Positions 8,133-16,208 of a stretch of DNA of 39,689 nt are shown here, in pieces. Positions within the stretch are counted from its first letter, which is position 1. Each line of letters starts with the position of its first letter. The notes under the pieces are model-generated. The model worked only from the letters and a program-made list of their open reading frames with translations, had not been told where the DNA came from and did no database searches. The translations under genes were made by a program, and so were the position numbers. Source of the DNA: Bacteroidales bacterium UBA3724 (lineage in GTDB: Bacteria; Bacteroidota; Bacteroidia; Bacteroidales; P3); assembly GCA_002371315.1 (NCBI GenBank), contig DFHL01000094.1, forward strand, positions 1 through 39,689, given 5' to 3'.

Positions 8133-9076
8133 ACTGCTTTTGATATTTCCATTAGACAAGAAATCCTTTGTAGTTCAGTGCCAAGTAAATATCCGAATTT
8201 TGGGGGAACCGCATTTCCAATCTGCCGATAGCAAGAAGTCTTACATCCATAGAATATGAAGTCGTCAGGAAATGTTTGGATAGCGGCACTTTCTCTTACA
8301 GACAAGCGTCGTATGCCATTATAGTGCGGAATTGCGCATACGCCACCCTTACCATTGCCGCGTGCTAAAATTGTCGGTGACGGTTTGTTCGGGTCGGTTT
8401 GCCTATGAGCGGTAAAGTTTCTATAAACTACTTTGTAAGCGGAATATTCGTGATTTGGCACACTATTTGGCAAATCCGGATTGGGGAAACGTTCTATGGC
8501 TTCTTTTATTGAAATCCAACGAGCAGGGCGACCGTCTTTCCCGTGCGTGGGAGCAGGAAAAATAAAGGGATATAACTCAGAGATATCATTTCGCTCACCA
8601 ATAATAATAACTCTTTGACGCATTTGTGGAACACCATAGTCAGCCATATTTACGCTATGTAGCGTTACGTGATAACCTAAGTCTTCGAAATCTTTAAGAA
8701 TTATTTTTATGACTTCTCCCTTGCCAATACTTAATATTCCTTTTACATTTTCTGCAATAAAATACTTTGGTTTCTTTGAGTCAACAACAGCACAAAAAAA
8801 ACGATATAAAACATTCCTTTTATCTGCTACGTCACGTTGTAAGTTAGCCATCGAAAAACCTTGACACGGAAAGCCACCGATTACAACATCGCATTCTGGT
8901 ATATCTGATAGTGATATGTTCTGAATGTCCTTTTCAATAATGTTATTGCCTATATTTTTGCGATATGTTTTTACAGCATCTGAATCTATGTCGTTTGCCC
9001 ATACAATATTGTTCCCAGATTGAACCATACCAAGATCTAGGCCTCCTGCACCACTGAAAAGAGAAACAATATTCAT
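8129..9076 (-). CDS. DNA (cytosine-5)-methyltransferase, first of a tandem pair
   Basis: The 315-residue enzyme shows motif I VSLFSGAGGLDLG, motif IV GGFPCQGFS with Cys71, motif VI AENVKGILSIG, motif VIII QMRQRVIIIG and the C-terminal QIGNAVPP. Its first 70 residues align with the downstream paralogue without gaps and put the catalytic Cys at the same number, so the pair probably arose by duplication or from one ancestral two-methyltransferase system. It is the first gene of the R-M operon and has a clear promoter at 9091-9120. Early expression of methyltransferase before nuclease would protect the host. Confidence 0.94.
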   Translation of the reverse strand: MNIVSLFSGAGGLDLGMVQSGNNIVWANDIDSDAVKTYRKNIGNNIIEKDIQNISLSDIPECDVVIGGFPCQGFSMANLQRDVADKRNVLYRFFCAVVDSKKPKYFIAENVKGILSIGKGEVIKIILKDFEDLGYHVTLHSVNMADYGVPQMRQRVIIIGERNDISELYPFIFPAPTHGKDGRPARWISIKEAIERFPNPDLPNSVPNHEYSAYKVVYRNFTAHRQTDPNKPSPTILARGNGKGGVCAIPHYNGIRRLSVRESAAIQTFPDDFIFYGCKTSCYRQIGNAVPPKFGYLLGTELQRISCLMEISKAV

Positions 9077-9090
9077 TGTAAATTTTTTTG

Positions 9091-9120
9091 CAAAAATACA
9101 ACAATTATTTCATTCGACAA
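9091..9120 (-). promoter_or_regulatory. Promoter of the restriction-modification operon
   Basis: On the minus strand TATTTTTG (9091-9098) fits TAnnTTTG and TTG (9118-9120) stands 19 bases upstream. The box is only 14 bases before the ATG, so the transcript has a very short leader. It lies in the gap between the rlmI-like gene and the methyltransferase. Confidence 0.8.
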
Positions 9121-9133
9121 AATAAAACAGGCG

Positions 9134-10333
9134 TTATTTTTCCACTTCTAACAAAAGACCTTTGAGGTATTCGCCTTCGGGATGGTAGATGCTGACGGGA
9201 TGGTCGGCGGCGTGAGGCAGCTGGCGGACAATGCGCACTTTGCGCCGGGCGTTGGCGGCGGCGGTGAAGAGCATTGTCTGGAAGTCGTCCTTGGATACGG
9301 CCTGGCTACAGCTGAAGGTCATCAGCAGTCCGCCGTCGGCAATGGTCTCCATAGCGCGCTGGTTGATTGTGCGATAGCCTTTCAGGCCTTGCTGCAGCGA
9401 GCGGTGGTTTTTGGCGAAGGCGGGCGGATCGAGGATGATGAGGTCGAATTTTGAATTTTGGAATTCGGATTCCGCGAAGAATTTCAGAACATCGGCGATG
9501 GTGCCTTTGTGCGGCGCGTCGGGGCCGAAATTGAGTTCGACATTGCGGTTGCACAGTTCTATGGCTTTCTTTGAAATGTCGACGGTCTCGACAAACTGGG
9601 CTCCGCCCCGTAGCGCCGCCAGCGAGAAGCCGCCGGTGTAGCCGAAGCAGTTGAGGACGCGGTGTCCTTGTGCCAGTTGCGAAACGAGCAGGCGGTTTTC
9701 GCGCTGGTCGATGAAGAAGCCCGTCTTTTGTCCTTCAAAGAAGTTGATTAGTAGTTTGTTGCCGCTTTCGCACACTTCCCATTCGTCGGGCTGGATGCCC
9801 CATATATAGCCGTCTTGCAGCGGCGTGCCGTAATTGGGGCAGGTGGTGCTGCTTTTGTCGAAGACCGACTTGAGGTCAAACTGCGACAGATGTTGCACCA
9901 TCAGGTCTTTGAGCAACGGCAGCTGCCGGTGGATGCCGGCGCTGTGGGCCTGCATAACAAGGACACCGTTGTACCAGTCGCACACAAGGCCGGGCAGGAA
10001 GTCGCCTTCGCCATAGACCAGGCGGAAGACGTTGGTGGCGGGATTGTTGAAGAAGCCAAGCTGTTGGCGGTAGCGTATTGCCGACAGAAGCCGCTGGCTG
10101 AAAAAGTCGGCATCGATTTGTCGGGTTTCGAACGAAAGGACCTTGCAGATGATGGAATCGTCCTGGTAATGTCCCGTGGCAAGCCATTGGCCATCAGTCG
10201 AAAGGACATCGACCAGGTCGCCGGGCTGCATATCCCCCACCCTTTGGCGGACGGCGCCTGAGAAGATCCACGGATGGCGCCGCTGCAGCGCTTTTTCCTT
10301 GCCGGGGGCCAGTATGAGCTGGGGACGGTTCAT
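9134..10333 (-). CDS. rlmI: RlmI-like 23S rRNA cytosine-C5 methyltransferase (PUA plus Rossmann domain)
   Basis: The 399-residue protein begins with a PUA domain (LAPGKEKALQRRHPWIFSGA, then PGDLVDVLSTDGQWLATGHY). An S-adenosylmethionine-dependent Rossmann domain follows, with motif I LNCFGYTGGFSLAALRGGA, an acidic SAM ligand in VETVDISKKA, and motif IV LIILDPPAFAK. FSCSQAV near the end matches the RlmI/YccW family, which makes m5C1962 in 23S rRNA. The exact target cannot be read from sequence. Its ATG overlaps the rpe stop as ATGA, so the two genes form a coupled pair. Confidence 0.88.
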   Translation of the reverse strand: MNRPQLILAPGKEKALQRRHPWIFSGAVRQRVGDMQPGDLVDVLSTDGQWLATGHYQDDSIICKVLSFETRQIDADFFSQRLLSAIRYRQQLGFFNNPATNVFRLVYGEGDFLPGLVCDWYNGVLVMQAHSAGIHRQLPLLKDLMVQHLSQFDLKSVFDKSSTTCPNYGTPLQDGYIWGIQPDEWEVCESGNKLLINFFEGQKTGFFIDQRENRLLVSQLAQGHRVLNCFGYTGGFSLAALRGGAQFVETVDISKKAIELCNRNVELNFGPDAPHKGTIADVLKFFAESEFQNSKFDLIILDPPAFAKNHRSLQQGLKGYRTINQRAMETIADGGLLMTFSCSQAVSKDDFQTMLFTAAANARRKVRIVRQLPHAADHPVSIYHPEGEYLKGLLLEVEK

Positions 10334-10974
10334 CGCTTGAGGTCTATTATGGTCTGCTGGGGATTGTCGGACTTGAAGACGGCATTGCCGGCCACAAGCA
10401 CGTCGGCTCCGGCTTCGAAAAGAAGCGGTGCATTGGTCGTGTTGACACCTCCGTCCACTTCGATGAGGCAGCCGGGGTTCTTACGATTGCAGAGCTCACG
10501 CAGCTGACGCACTTTGGAATAGGTGTTCTCGATGAATTTCTGTCCGCCGAAACCGGGATTGACGCTCATCAGCAGGACGACATCGCACAGTTGGACAGTG
10601 TCTTCGAGCAGCGCCACGGGACTGTGAGGGTTGAGCACGGTGCCGCATTTCATTCCGGCGTCGCGGATGGCGTTGAGGGTGCGGTCCAGGTGGGTGCAGG
10701 CTTCGTAGTGGACCGTGAGGATATCGGCACCGGCATCCTTGAAGTCGGCGATGTAGCGGCCCGGGTCCATAATCATCAGGTGCACGTCGAGCGGCTTGAG
10801 CGCGTGCTTTTTGATGTGTTTCACTATGGGCTGGCCAAAGGAGATGTTGGGGACAAAGATGCCGTCCATAACGTCGACGTGCAGCCAGTCGCACTGGCTC
10901 TGGTTGAGCATCTCTATGTCGCGCTGCAGATTGCCAAAGTCGGCCGAAAGCAGCGATGGGGAAACCATTTTCAT
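10330..10974 (-). CDS. rpe: Ribulose-phosphate 3-epimerase
   Basis: This 214-residue TIM-barrel enzyme interconverts ribulose-5-phosphate and xylulose-5-phosphate in the pentose phosphate pathway. Metal and active-site motifs are present: PSLLSADFGNL, LHVDVMDGIFVPNISFG, LDVHLMI, LMSVNPGFGGQKF with the phosphate-gripping loop, and IEVDGGVN with the second catalytic Asp. Length is normal. The stop is shared with the start of the rlmI-like gene (ATGA), so expression is coupled. The gap to the YitT gene upstream is filled by a repeat hairpin. Confidence 0.97.
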   Translation of the reverse strand: MKMVSPSLLSADFGNLQRDIEMLNQSQCDWLHVDVMDGIFVPNISFGQPIVKHIKKHALKPLDVHLMIMDPGRYIADFKDAGADILTVHYEACTHLDRTLNAIRDAGMKCGTVLNPHSPVALLEDTVQLCDVVLLMSVNPGFGGQKFIENTYSKVRQLRELCNRKNPGCLIEVDGGVNTTNAPLLFEAGADVLVAGNAVFKSDNPQQTIIDLKR

Positions 10975-11004
10975 TTATTGAGTTATTTTGATGTTTACTT
11001 ATTA

Positions 11005-11063
11005 GTGACCTGTGACCTGTGACACGAACGCGCTCGTATCACAGGTCACAGATCACAGGTCAC
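11005..11063. repeat. Inverted repeat of GTGACCT units between yitT-like gene and rpe
   Basis: GTGACCTGTGACCTGTGACA reads into the top strand and its imperfect complement returns at 11038-11063, separated by CGAACGCG. The arms are themselves tandem repeats of CTGTGA(C/T). The stop codon of the YitT-family gene (11060-11062) is the last part of the right arm. No T-run follows on either strand, so it is not a standard terminator. Confidence 0.75.
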
Positions 11064-11953
11064 ATTTTTAGTTTCTCGAAGTTGCGGCCAAAGACACCCT
11101 GTGTCTTCGAGACGGAGATGAAGGCGTTTTCATCGAAACGATGAATGATCTGCATCACGTTGGGCTTGTCGGTCTTGTGGGCCATAACGACGAGGACCTT
11201 GGTGGCCTGGTGCGTATAGCCGCCTTCGCCGTCGAGCAGCGTCACTCCGCGCCCTATTTCGTTGGTGATGGCCTGCCCTATTTCCTTGCTCTTGGTCGAG
11301 AAGACCATAATCTGATAAGTCTGTTTGTTGCCATCGAGCACCATATCAAGCACATAGGTCATCGTAACCATAACGATGTAGCCATAGACGACATTAGTAA
11401 TCTGATGCGACACGAAATAGGAGCTGCCGATGATGAAAATGTCGAGGTACATAATCACCTTGCCTGGCGAAATGTTGTAGAACTTGCTGATGATAAGGGC
11501 AATGATGTCGGTTCCGCCACTGTTGCCACCCATCGAGAAGGTCAGGCCGATGCCGCCGCCGCACAGGGCTCCGCCAATGATGGCACACATAAACGGCTCG
11601 AAGCCCATCTTGCCGTCGACAAGAAAGAGGTTTTCGACGTGCAGCACCTGCTGCCAGAGGATGAAGCAAAGCGAGCTCATCACTATGCCATAGATGGTAT
11701 TGGCTCCGAACTTGGAACCCAGCACCTTGAAGCCGATGGCAAGCAGTATGCCGTTGATAATGAAATTGAGCACACCGATGGGCAGCGGAATGCCTGCCGC
11801 GATGTTGAGCACGGACGAGATACCGCTGACGCCGCCACCGACGATTTTGGCTGGCAGCATAAACGCCGACCACGCAAAGGTGTAGACCAGAATGCCGAAC
11901 GTGATGACCACATACGACAGTATCAGTTTCGATTTATTCTTGAAAATATGCAT
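11060..11953 (-). CDS. YitT-family membrane protein (DUF161 plus DUF2179)
   Basis: The 297-residue protein has about five to six hydrophobic segments in the first 200 residues, with the family stretch ITFGILVYTFAWSAFMLPA, glycine-rich GGGVSGISSVLN and FSMGGNSGGTDIIALI. A soluble C-terminal DUF2179 domain follows (QIMVFSTKSKEIGQAI, then GRGVTLLDGEGGYT and ISVSKTQGVFGRNF). Function in the family is unsettled; transport or a nucleotide-sensing role has been suggested. It is placed in the inner membrane. It lies upstream of rpe on the same strand, with the repeat hairpin in between. Confidence 0.88.
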   Translation of the reverse strand: MHIFKNKSKLILSYVVITFGILVYTFAWSAFMLPAKIVGGGVSGISSVLNIAAGIPLPIGVLNFIINGILLAIGFKVLGSKFGANTIYGIVMSSLCFILWQQVLHVENLFLVDGKMGFEPFMCAIIGGALCGGGIGLTFSMGGNSGGTDIIALIISKFYNISPGKVIMYLDIFIIGSSYFVSHQITNVVYGYIVMVTMTYVLDMVLDGNKQTYQIMVFSTKSKEIGQAITNEIGRGVTLLDGEGGYTHQATKVLVVMAHKTDKPNVMQIIHRFDENAFISVSKTQGVFGRNFEKLKM

Positions 11954-11960
11954 ATTATGT

Positions 11961-12051
11961 GAATTGTGATTGGTGAATTGTGAATCGTGATTAGTGACAC
12001 GGACGCGTCAGCGACTTACGAATTAACGAATTAACGCATTTACGCATTAAC
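11961..12051. repeat. Short tandem repeats between the yggS-like and yitT-like genes
   Basis: First comes a row of GTGAATTGTGATTG-like units (11960-11990), then GTGACACGGACGCG (11994-12007), then four 8-9 base units of the type TTAACGAA/TTAACGCAT/TTACGCAT (12021-12051). The stop codon of the yggS-like gene is inside the last row. No gene is encoded here. Confidence 0.7.
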
Positions 12052-12726
12052 ATAGTTTCTTGCTCCGAAGATCGACGACCCGACGCGGACCAGGGTTGCG
12101 CCCTCTTCGACGGCTATCGGATAGTCGTGGCTCATACCCATCGACAGTTCGCAGAAAGCGTCGCTGTCAGCAAAATAGTCCTTCTTGATGGTTTCAAAGA
12201 TGCCACGAAGGGTGGCAAACTCGCTGCGCACCAGGCCCATATCGCTGGTATTGGTGGCCATTCCCATAACGCCGCACAGCCTCACGTGGTTCATCGACTT
12301 GTACTCTTCCGACTCCAGCAGGGCGCGGGCCTCGTCCAGGTTCAGCCCGAACTTGGTTTCCTCGGTGGCGATGTGGAACTGCAGCAGGCAGTCGATAGTG
12401 CGGTCGTGCTTCTTGCCCTCTTTTTCAACGGTTTGCAGCAGCGTCAGCGAATCGATGCTGTGTATCATTCTCACAAACGAGGCAATGTATTTCACTTTGT
12501 TGGTCTGCAGGTGGCCTATCAGGTGCCATTCGATGTCCTTCGGCAGCACCTCGTATTTGTCGCGCATTTCCTGCGCCTTGTTTTCGCCAAACAGGCGCTG
12601 GCCGGCATCGTAGGCTTCCTGCAGCATCTCGACAGGTTTGGTCTTCGACACGGCGATAAGCCTTGTACGCTCGGGCAGCGACGACTTGATTTTGCGCAAA
12701 TTGGCAGTTATTTCGGTTTCGTTCAT
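12040..12726 (-). CDS. yggS: YggS/PROSC-family pyridoxal phosphate homeostasis protein
   Basis: The 228-residue alanine-racemase-N fold protein binds PLP through Lys28 in LIAVSKTKP. Other family motifs are AGQRLFGENKAQEM, IEWHLIGHLQTNKVKY, HSIDSLTLL, LCGVMGMATNT and the C-terminal ELSMGMSHDYPIAVEEGAT, followed by VRVGSSIFGAR. It buffers cellular PLP and has no known catalytic turnover. Length is typical. The next gene, topB, diverges from it across 122 AT-rich bases that must hold both promoters, though no box fits the consensus well. Confidence 0.95.
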   Translation of the reverse strand: MNETEITANLRKIKSSLPERTRLIAVSKTKPVEMLQEAYDAGQRLFGENKAQEMRDKYEVLPKDIEWHLIGHLQTNKVKYIASFVRMIHSIDSLTLLQTVEKEGKKHDRTIDCLLQFHIATEETKFGLNLDEARALLESEEYKSMNHVRLCGVMGMATNTSDMGLVRSEFATLRGIFETIKKDYFADSDAFCELSMGMSHDYPIAVEEGATLVRVGSSIFGARNYVNA

Positions 12727-12848
12727 TATTATATCAATGTTTTGTAAAATTTATAAACGCAACTAAACATATATTATTATATATGGCACAATATTTTTTT
12801 TAATGGCACGTTTTGAATGGAAATAAACAGTACAAACACTCAATCTGT

Positions 12849-14768
12849 ATGATAGTCTGCATCGCCGAAAAGCCCAGTGTGGCACGCGAAATAGCACACG
12901 TGCTGGGAGCCAACGCCAGCCACGACGGATATATGGAGGGCAACGGCTACCAGGTGACTTGGACCTTCGGCCACCTCTGCACCCTCAAGGAGCCCAACGA
13001 TTACAGCGATATGTGGAAAGCCTGGTCGTTGAGCCGCCTGCCGATGATACCCGAACGCTTCGGTATCAAACTGATAGACAACAAGACATACGAAAAACAG
13101 TTCCACGTCATCGAGTCGCTGATGCAAAAGGCCGACGGTATCATCAACTGTGGCGATGCCGGCCAGGAAGGCGAGCTGATACAGCGCTGGGTGATGCAGA
13201 AAGCCCGCGCCAAATGTCCCGTCCAGCGCCTCTGGGTCTCGTCGCTAACCGAAGAGGCCATCCGCGAGGGCTTCAACAGTCTGAAGCCGCAAAGCGAATA
13301 CCAGTCGCTCTACGAAGCCGGCCTGTGCCGAGCCATCGGCGACTGGCTGCTCGGAATGAACGCCACACGCCTCTACACGCTGAAATACAGAACCGAACGG
13401 GGCCAGGTGCTATCCATCGGGCGTGTGCAGACACCCACCCTGGCGCTCATCGTAAAACGGCAGCTCGAAATACAGAACTTCAAGCCCGAGCAATACTGGG
13501 TGCTCTCGACCCTGTACCGCGACACGCTTTTCACCCTTCAGGGCAACGACGACACGGAGGACGGCGACGCCGAAAGCACGCCCAAAAACAGCCTGAAGGG
13601 CCGCATAACCGACGAAGAGCAGGGACGGCAGGCGCTCGAAGCCATCAAGGACCGCGATTTCGAAGTGACGTCGATAGCCAAAAAGGCTGGCAACGAAGCA
13701 CCTCCGCGACTGTTCGACCTCACCAGCCTGCAGGTGGAATGCAACAAGAAATACAGCTTCTCGGCCGACGAGACGCTGAAATACATCCAAAGCCTCTACG
13801 AAAAGAAACTGACCACCTACCCGCGCGTCGACACCACCTTCCTCAGCGACGACATCTACCCCAAGTGCCCCACCATCCTCAGGGGGCTGCTGCCCTACGC
13901 GCAGCTGACAGCGCCGCTGCTCGAAAAGAAGCTGCCGAAAAGCAAAAAAGTCTTCGACAACAGCAAGGTGACCGACCACCACGCCATCATTCCCACAGGC
14001 GAAAACCCGTCGAACGGCGACCTGACAATCAACGAGAAACGAGTCTTCGACCTTGTGGCACGCCATTTCATAGCCGTCTTCTACAACGACTGCAAAGTGT
14101 CGACCACCACCGTCACCGGCAGGGTGGAATGCAAGCCCGCCGCCGATGCCAAAAAGGGCGAGAAGCTGACCTTCAAGGCCTCGGGCAAGCAGGTGCTGGA
14201 TCCGGGCTGGCGCGTATGCTTCGGCAAATGGGTCGAGTCAAACGGCAGTTGGCACCAGGAGAAAAAGGCTGTCCGCGACGACGACGACACCGAAAAGGGC
14301 GAGAAAAAGGACGACGACAAGATGCTGCCAGCCTTCGTCAAGGGCGAAACGGGGCCGCACTCCCCCACCCTCACCGAAAAGTGGACCACGCCGCCAAAGC
14401 CCTACACCGAAGCCACCCTGCTGCGGGCAATGGAGACGGCAGGCCGCTTTGTGGATAACGACGAGCTGCGCGACGCGCTGAAAGAGAACGGCATAGGCCG
14501 CCCGTCGACACGCGCTGCCATCATCGAGACGCTCTTCAAGCGCGGCTACATCACCAAGGTGCGCAAGTCGCTCAACGCCACCCCGACAGGCATCAACCTC
14601 ATCAACCTCATACACGAGGAGCTGCTGAAAAGCGCCGAACTGACGGGACAATGGGAGAAAAAGCTGCGCGACATCGAGGCTCACCGCTACAGCGCCACGC
14701 AGTTCATCGACGAGCTCAAGCAGATGGTCACGCAAATTGTCACCGACGTGATGAACAGTCGCGACTGA
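12849..14768 (+). CDS. topB: DNA topoisomerase III
   Basis: From the ATG at 12849 the type IA enzyme has 639 residues. An in-frame TTG 36 bases upstream is a poorer start because the family begins near IVCIAEKPSVAREIA. The Toprim domain has Glu7 and CGDAGQEGE, where Asp103 and Glu107 fit but the usual second Asp is Gly105. The active tyrosine is Tyr324 in TTYPRVDT. GIGRPSTRAAIIETLFKRGY is the conserved late motif. There are no C-terminal zinc fingers. A charged insert near 230-250 (GNDDTEDGDAEST) and another near 475-490 rich in D/E/K are unusual. Role: decatenation and relaxation of negatively supercoiled DNA. Confidence 0.93.
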   Translation: MIVCIAEKPSVAREIAHVLGANASHDGYMEGNGYQVTWTFGHLCTLKEPNDYSDMWKAWSLSRLPMIPERFGIKLIDNKTYEKQFHVIESLMQKADGIINCGDAGQEGELIQRWVMQKARAKCPVQRLWVSSLTEEAIREGFNSLKPQSEYQSLYEAGLCRAIGDWLLGMNATRLYTLKYRTERGQVLSIGRVQTPTLALIVKRQLEIQNFKPEQYWVLSTLYRDTLFTLQGNDDTEDGDAESTPKNSLKGRITDEEQGRQALEAIKDRDFEVTSIAKKAGNEAPPRLFDLTSLQVECNKKYSFSADETLKYIQSLYEKKLTTYPRVDTTFLSDDIYPKCPTILRGLLPYAQLTAPLLEKKLPKSKKVFDNSKVTDHHAIIPTGENPSNGDLTINEKRVFDLVARHFIAVFYNDCKVSTTTVTGRVECKPAADAKKGEKLTFKASGKQVLDPGWRVCFGKWVESNGSWHQEKKAVRDDDDTEKGEKKDDDKMLPAFVKGETGPHSPTLTEKWTTPPKPYTEATLLRAMETAGRFVDNDELRDALKENGIGRPSTRAAIIETLFKRGYITKVRKSLNATPTGINLINLIHEELLKSAELTGQWEKKLRDIEAHRYSATQFIDELKQMVTQIVTDVMNSRD

Positions 14769-14855
14769 CCCTCCGGCCATCGCCTTGTGCCGTTGTCCTG
14801 ACAGTTCGGACAGCGGTGCAAAACACCCCGTAAAAAACACACAGAGTTTTCTGAA

Positions 14856-14878
14856 AAACGGCAAAAAATGCCGTTTTG
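14856..14878 (+). terminator. Probable terminator of topB
   Basis: A 9-bp stem, AAAACGGCA with TGCCGTTTT, closes a 5-base A loop and ends in T4. It lies 87 bases after the topB stop. Confidence 0.65.
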
Positions 14879-14889
14879 TAACCGCTTGA

Positions 14890-14969
14890 TTCCCAATATC
14901 AAATTCCTACCAAAGTTCACCCAAATTCTTACCATATTTTTACCACGTTCGAGGCCAGTGGGCTTTGAT
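14890..14969 (+). repeat. Dispersed intergenic repeat, copy B
   Basis: This 80-base unit aligns without gaps to 23470-23549, with about 65 of 80 positions equal by eye. It contains TACCAAAGTTCACCCAAA and ends CCAGTGGGCTTTGAT. It lies between the convergent topB and rluB-like genes, in the 338-base gap that otherwise holds only their terminators. Confidence 0.85.
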
Positions 14970-15015
14970 GAGTTTTCTGTCAGGTTTTCCTTCGGCGGCG
15001 GTGCATCAGGGGTGC

Positions 15016-15059
15016 AAAAAAAAACGGAGAACGGGGATTGCGGTCCCTGTTCTCCGTTT
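15016..15059 (-). terminator. Terminator of the rluB-like gene, ACGGAGAAC-armed hairpin
   Basis: AAACGGAGAAC (15022-15032) pairs with GTTCTCCGTTT (15049-15059). One wobble and GGGA/TCCC extend it to 16 bp around a 6-base loop. On the minus strand a run of nine T follows (15016-15024). The same arm sequence recurs at 24424-24461 and 36721-36788. Confidence 0.88.
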
Positions 15060-15106
15060 CGGGTGGCCTAGTTCCTTTTGAAACGCGGCCTAAGGCTTGT
15101 GGTTTG

Positions 15107-16129
15107 TCACACCATCATAAGGTAGTTGACCTCCTGCTGGGTCAGTTCGCGCACTTTGCCGCGCGGCAGGTCCTTCTTCGTCAGGCCGGCGAAAACGCAG
15201 CGGTCCAGCTTGCGAACCTCGTAGCCGAAATGCTCGAAGATGCGGCGCACGATGCGGTTTTTGCCCGAATGCAGCGCCACGCCGACAATGCGGTGGTCCT
15301 TGCCGTCGCCCTGATACTGGACGTCGTCGACGGCAATCGGCCCGTCTTCGAGTTCAATGCCGTTGAGCATCTGCTGCATATCGTCGCGGCTCACGGCGCG
15401 GTCGCATTCCACCTGGTAGATTTTGTAAACGTTCGACGACGGGTGCGTCAGGCGCTTGGCCATCTCGCCGTCGTTGGTGAAGAGCAGCAGACCCGTGGTG
15501 TTCTTGTCCAGTCGTCCGACGGGATAGATGCGCTCCTTGCAGCAGCCCTGCACCAGCAGCATCACCGTGTCGCGCTCCTGCGGGTCGTCGAGGGTCGTGA
15601 TGTAGCCTTTGGGCTTGTTGAGAAGGAAATAGCGCTTGGGCTCGCTGTGCAGCACCTCGCCGCCATACGATACGACGTCGCCCTCCTTGACCTTGTAGCC
15701 CAGCGTCGTGATCACTTCGCCGTTCACCATTACGGCACCGGCTTCAATCAGCTTGTCGGCATCGCGGCGCGAACAGATGCCGGCATTGGATATGTACTTG
15801 TTGAGTCGCGTAGTGCCGTCGTATTTTGGTTCGGGAGGAGCCTGACGGTTCTTGCGGCGTCTGATTTTGTTGTTGATAATGTTTTCCGAGCCTTTCAGCA
15901 TTCTCGGCTTGGCGCTTTTGCGCTGTTTCTTGCTTTTCTTGCGGAACTCGCCTTGTTCTTGGTTTGAGAAGTTGCGTTCTCTGCGTCCCTGGCGTTCCTC
16001 GCCGTCCTGAGGACGGGCTTTGTAGACGCGGTTGTTTTCGTTTTGTTCACGTCCGGCATTGCTCATTCTGCCGATTCGCGGACGCCGTGGGCGGGCGCCG
16101 TTGTTTTGTTCATTCATTTTTTCTTCCAT
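15107..16129 (-). CDS. rluB: RluB/RsuA-family pseudouridine synthase
   Basis: The 340-residue protein begins with about 95 basic, disordered residues rich in Arg, Lys, Asn and Gln. An S4 RNA-binding domain follows (RLNKYISNAGICSRRDAD). The catalytic domain has the Asp in YPVGRLDKNTTGLLLFTNDG and the late motif HSGKNRIVRRIFEHFGYEV. It isomerises a uridine in rRNA, most likely the 23S site modified by RluB; RluE/RluF-type targets cannot be excluded. The basic N-terminal extension is common in Bacteroidota members. Two ATGs, 12 bases apart, could serve as start; the upstream one at 16129 is given. The 79-base gap upstream is rich in A and poor in G on the coding strand. Confidence 0.9.
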   Translation of the reverse strand: MEEKMNEQNNGARPRRPRIGRMSNAGREQNENNRVYKARPQDGEERQGRRERNFSNQEQGEFRKKSKKQRKSAKPRMLKGSENIINNKIRRRKNRQAPPEPKYDGTTRLNKYISNAGICSRRDADKLIEAGAVMVNGEVITTLGYKVKEGDVVSYGGEVLHSEPKRYFLLNKPKGYITTLDDPQERDTVMLLVQGCCKERIYPVGRLDKNTTGLLLFTNDGEMAKRLTHPSSNVYKIYQVECDRAVSRDDMQQMLNGIELEDGPIAVDDVQYQGDGKDHRIVGVALHSGKNRIVRRIFEHFGYEVRKLDRCVFAGLTKKDLPRGKVRELTQQEVNYLMMV

Positions 16130-16208
16130 ACTTTTTTGATTAGTCTGTTTTAGTCTTTTTTGTTTAAGTTTTAGTTTTTGTTTTTAGTTTCAAAAATGCA
16201 GTGGTAGT

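Noticed and set aside
8132..8159. TTG start for the second methyltransferase nine codons upstream
   Set aside because: The ATG with ATGA overlap gives the usual N terminus of the family and puts Cys71 in line with the paralogue.
11005..11063. Considered as a CRISPR-like repeat
   Set aside because: Units are short, contiguous and inverted, without regular spacers; no cas genes are near.
12959..14458. Open frame of about 499 codons inside topB in another frame
   Set aside because: Arg/Gln/His-rich translation with no motif; topB covers the same DNA with all family motifs.
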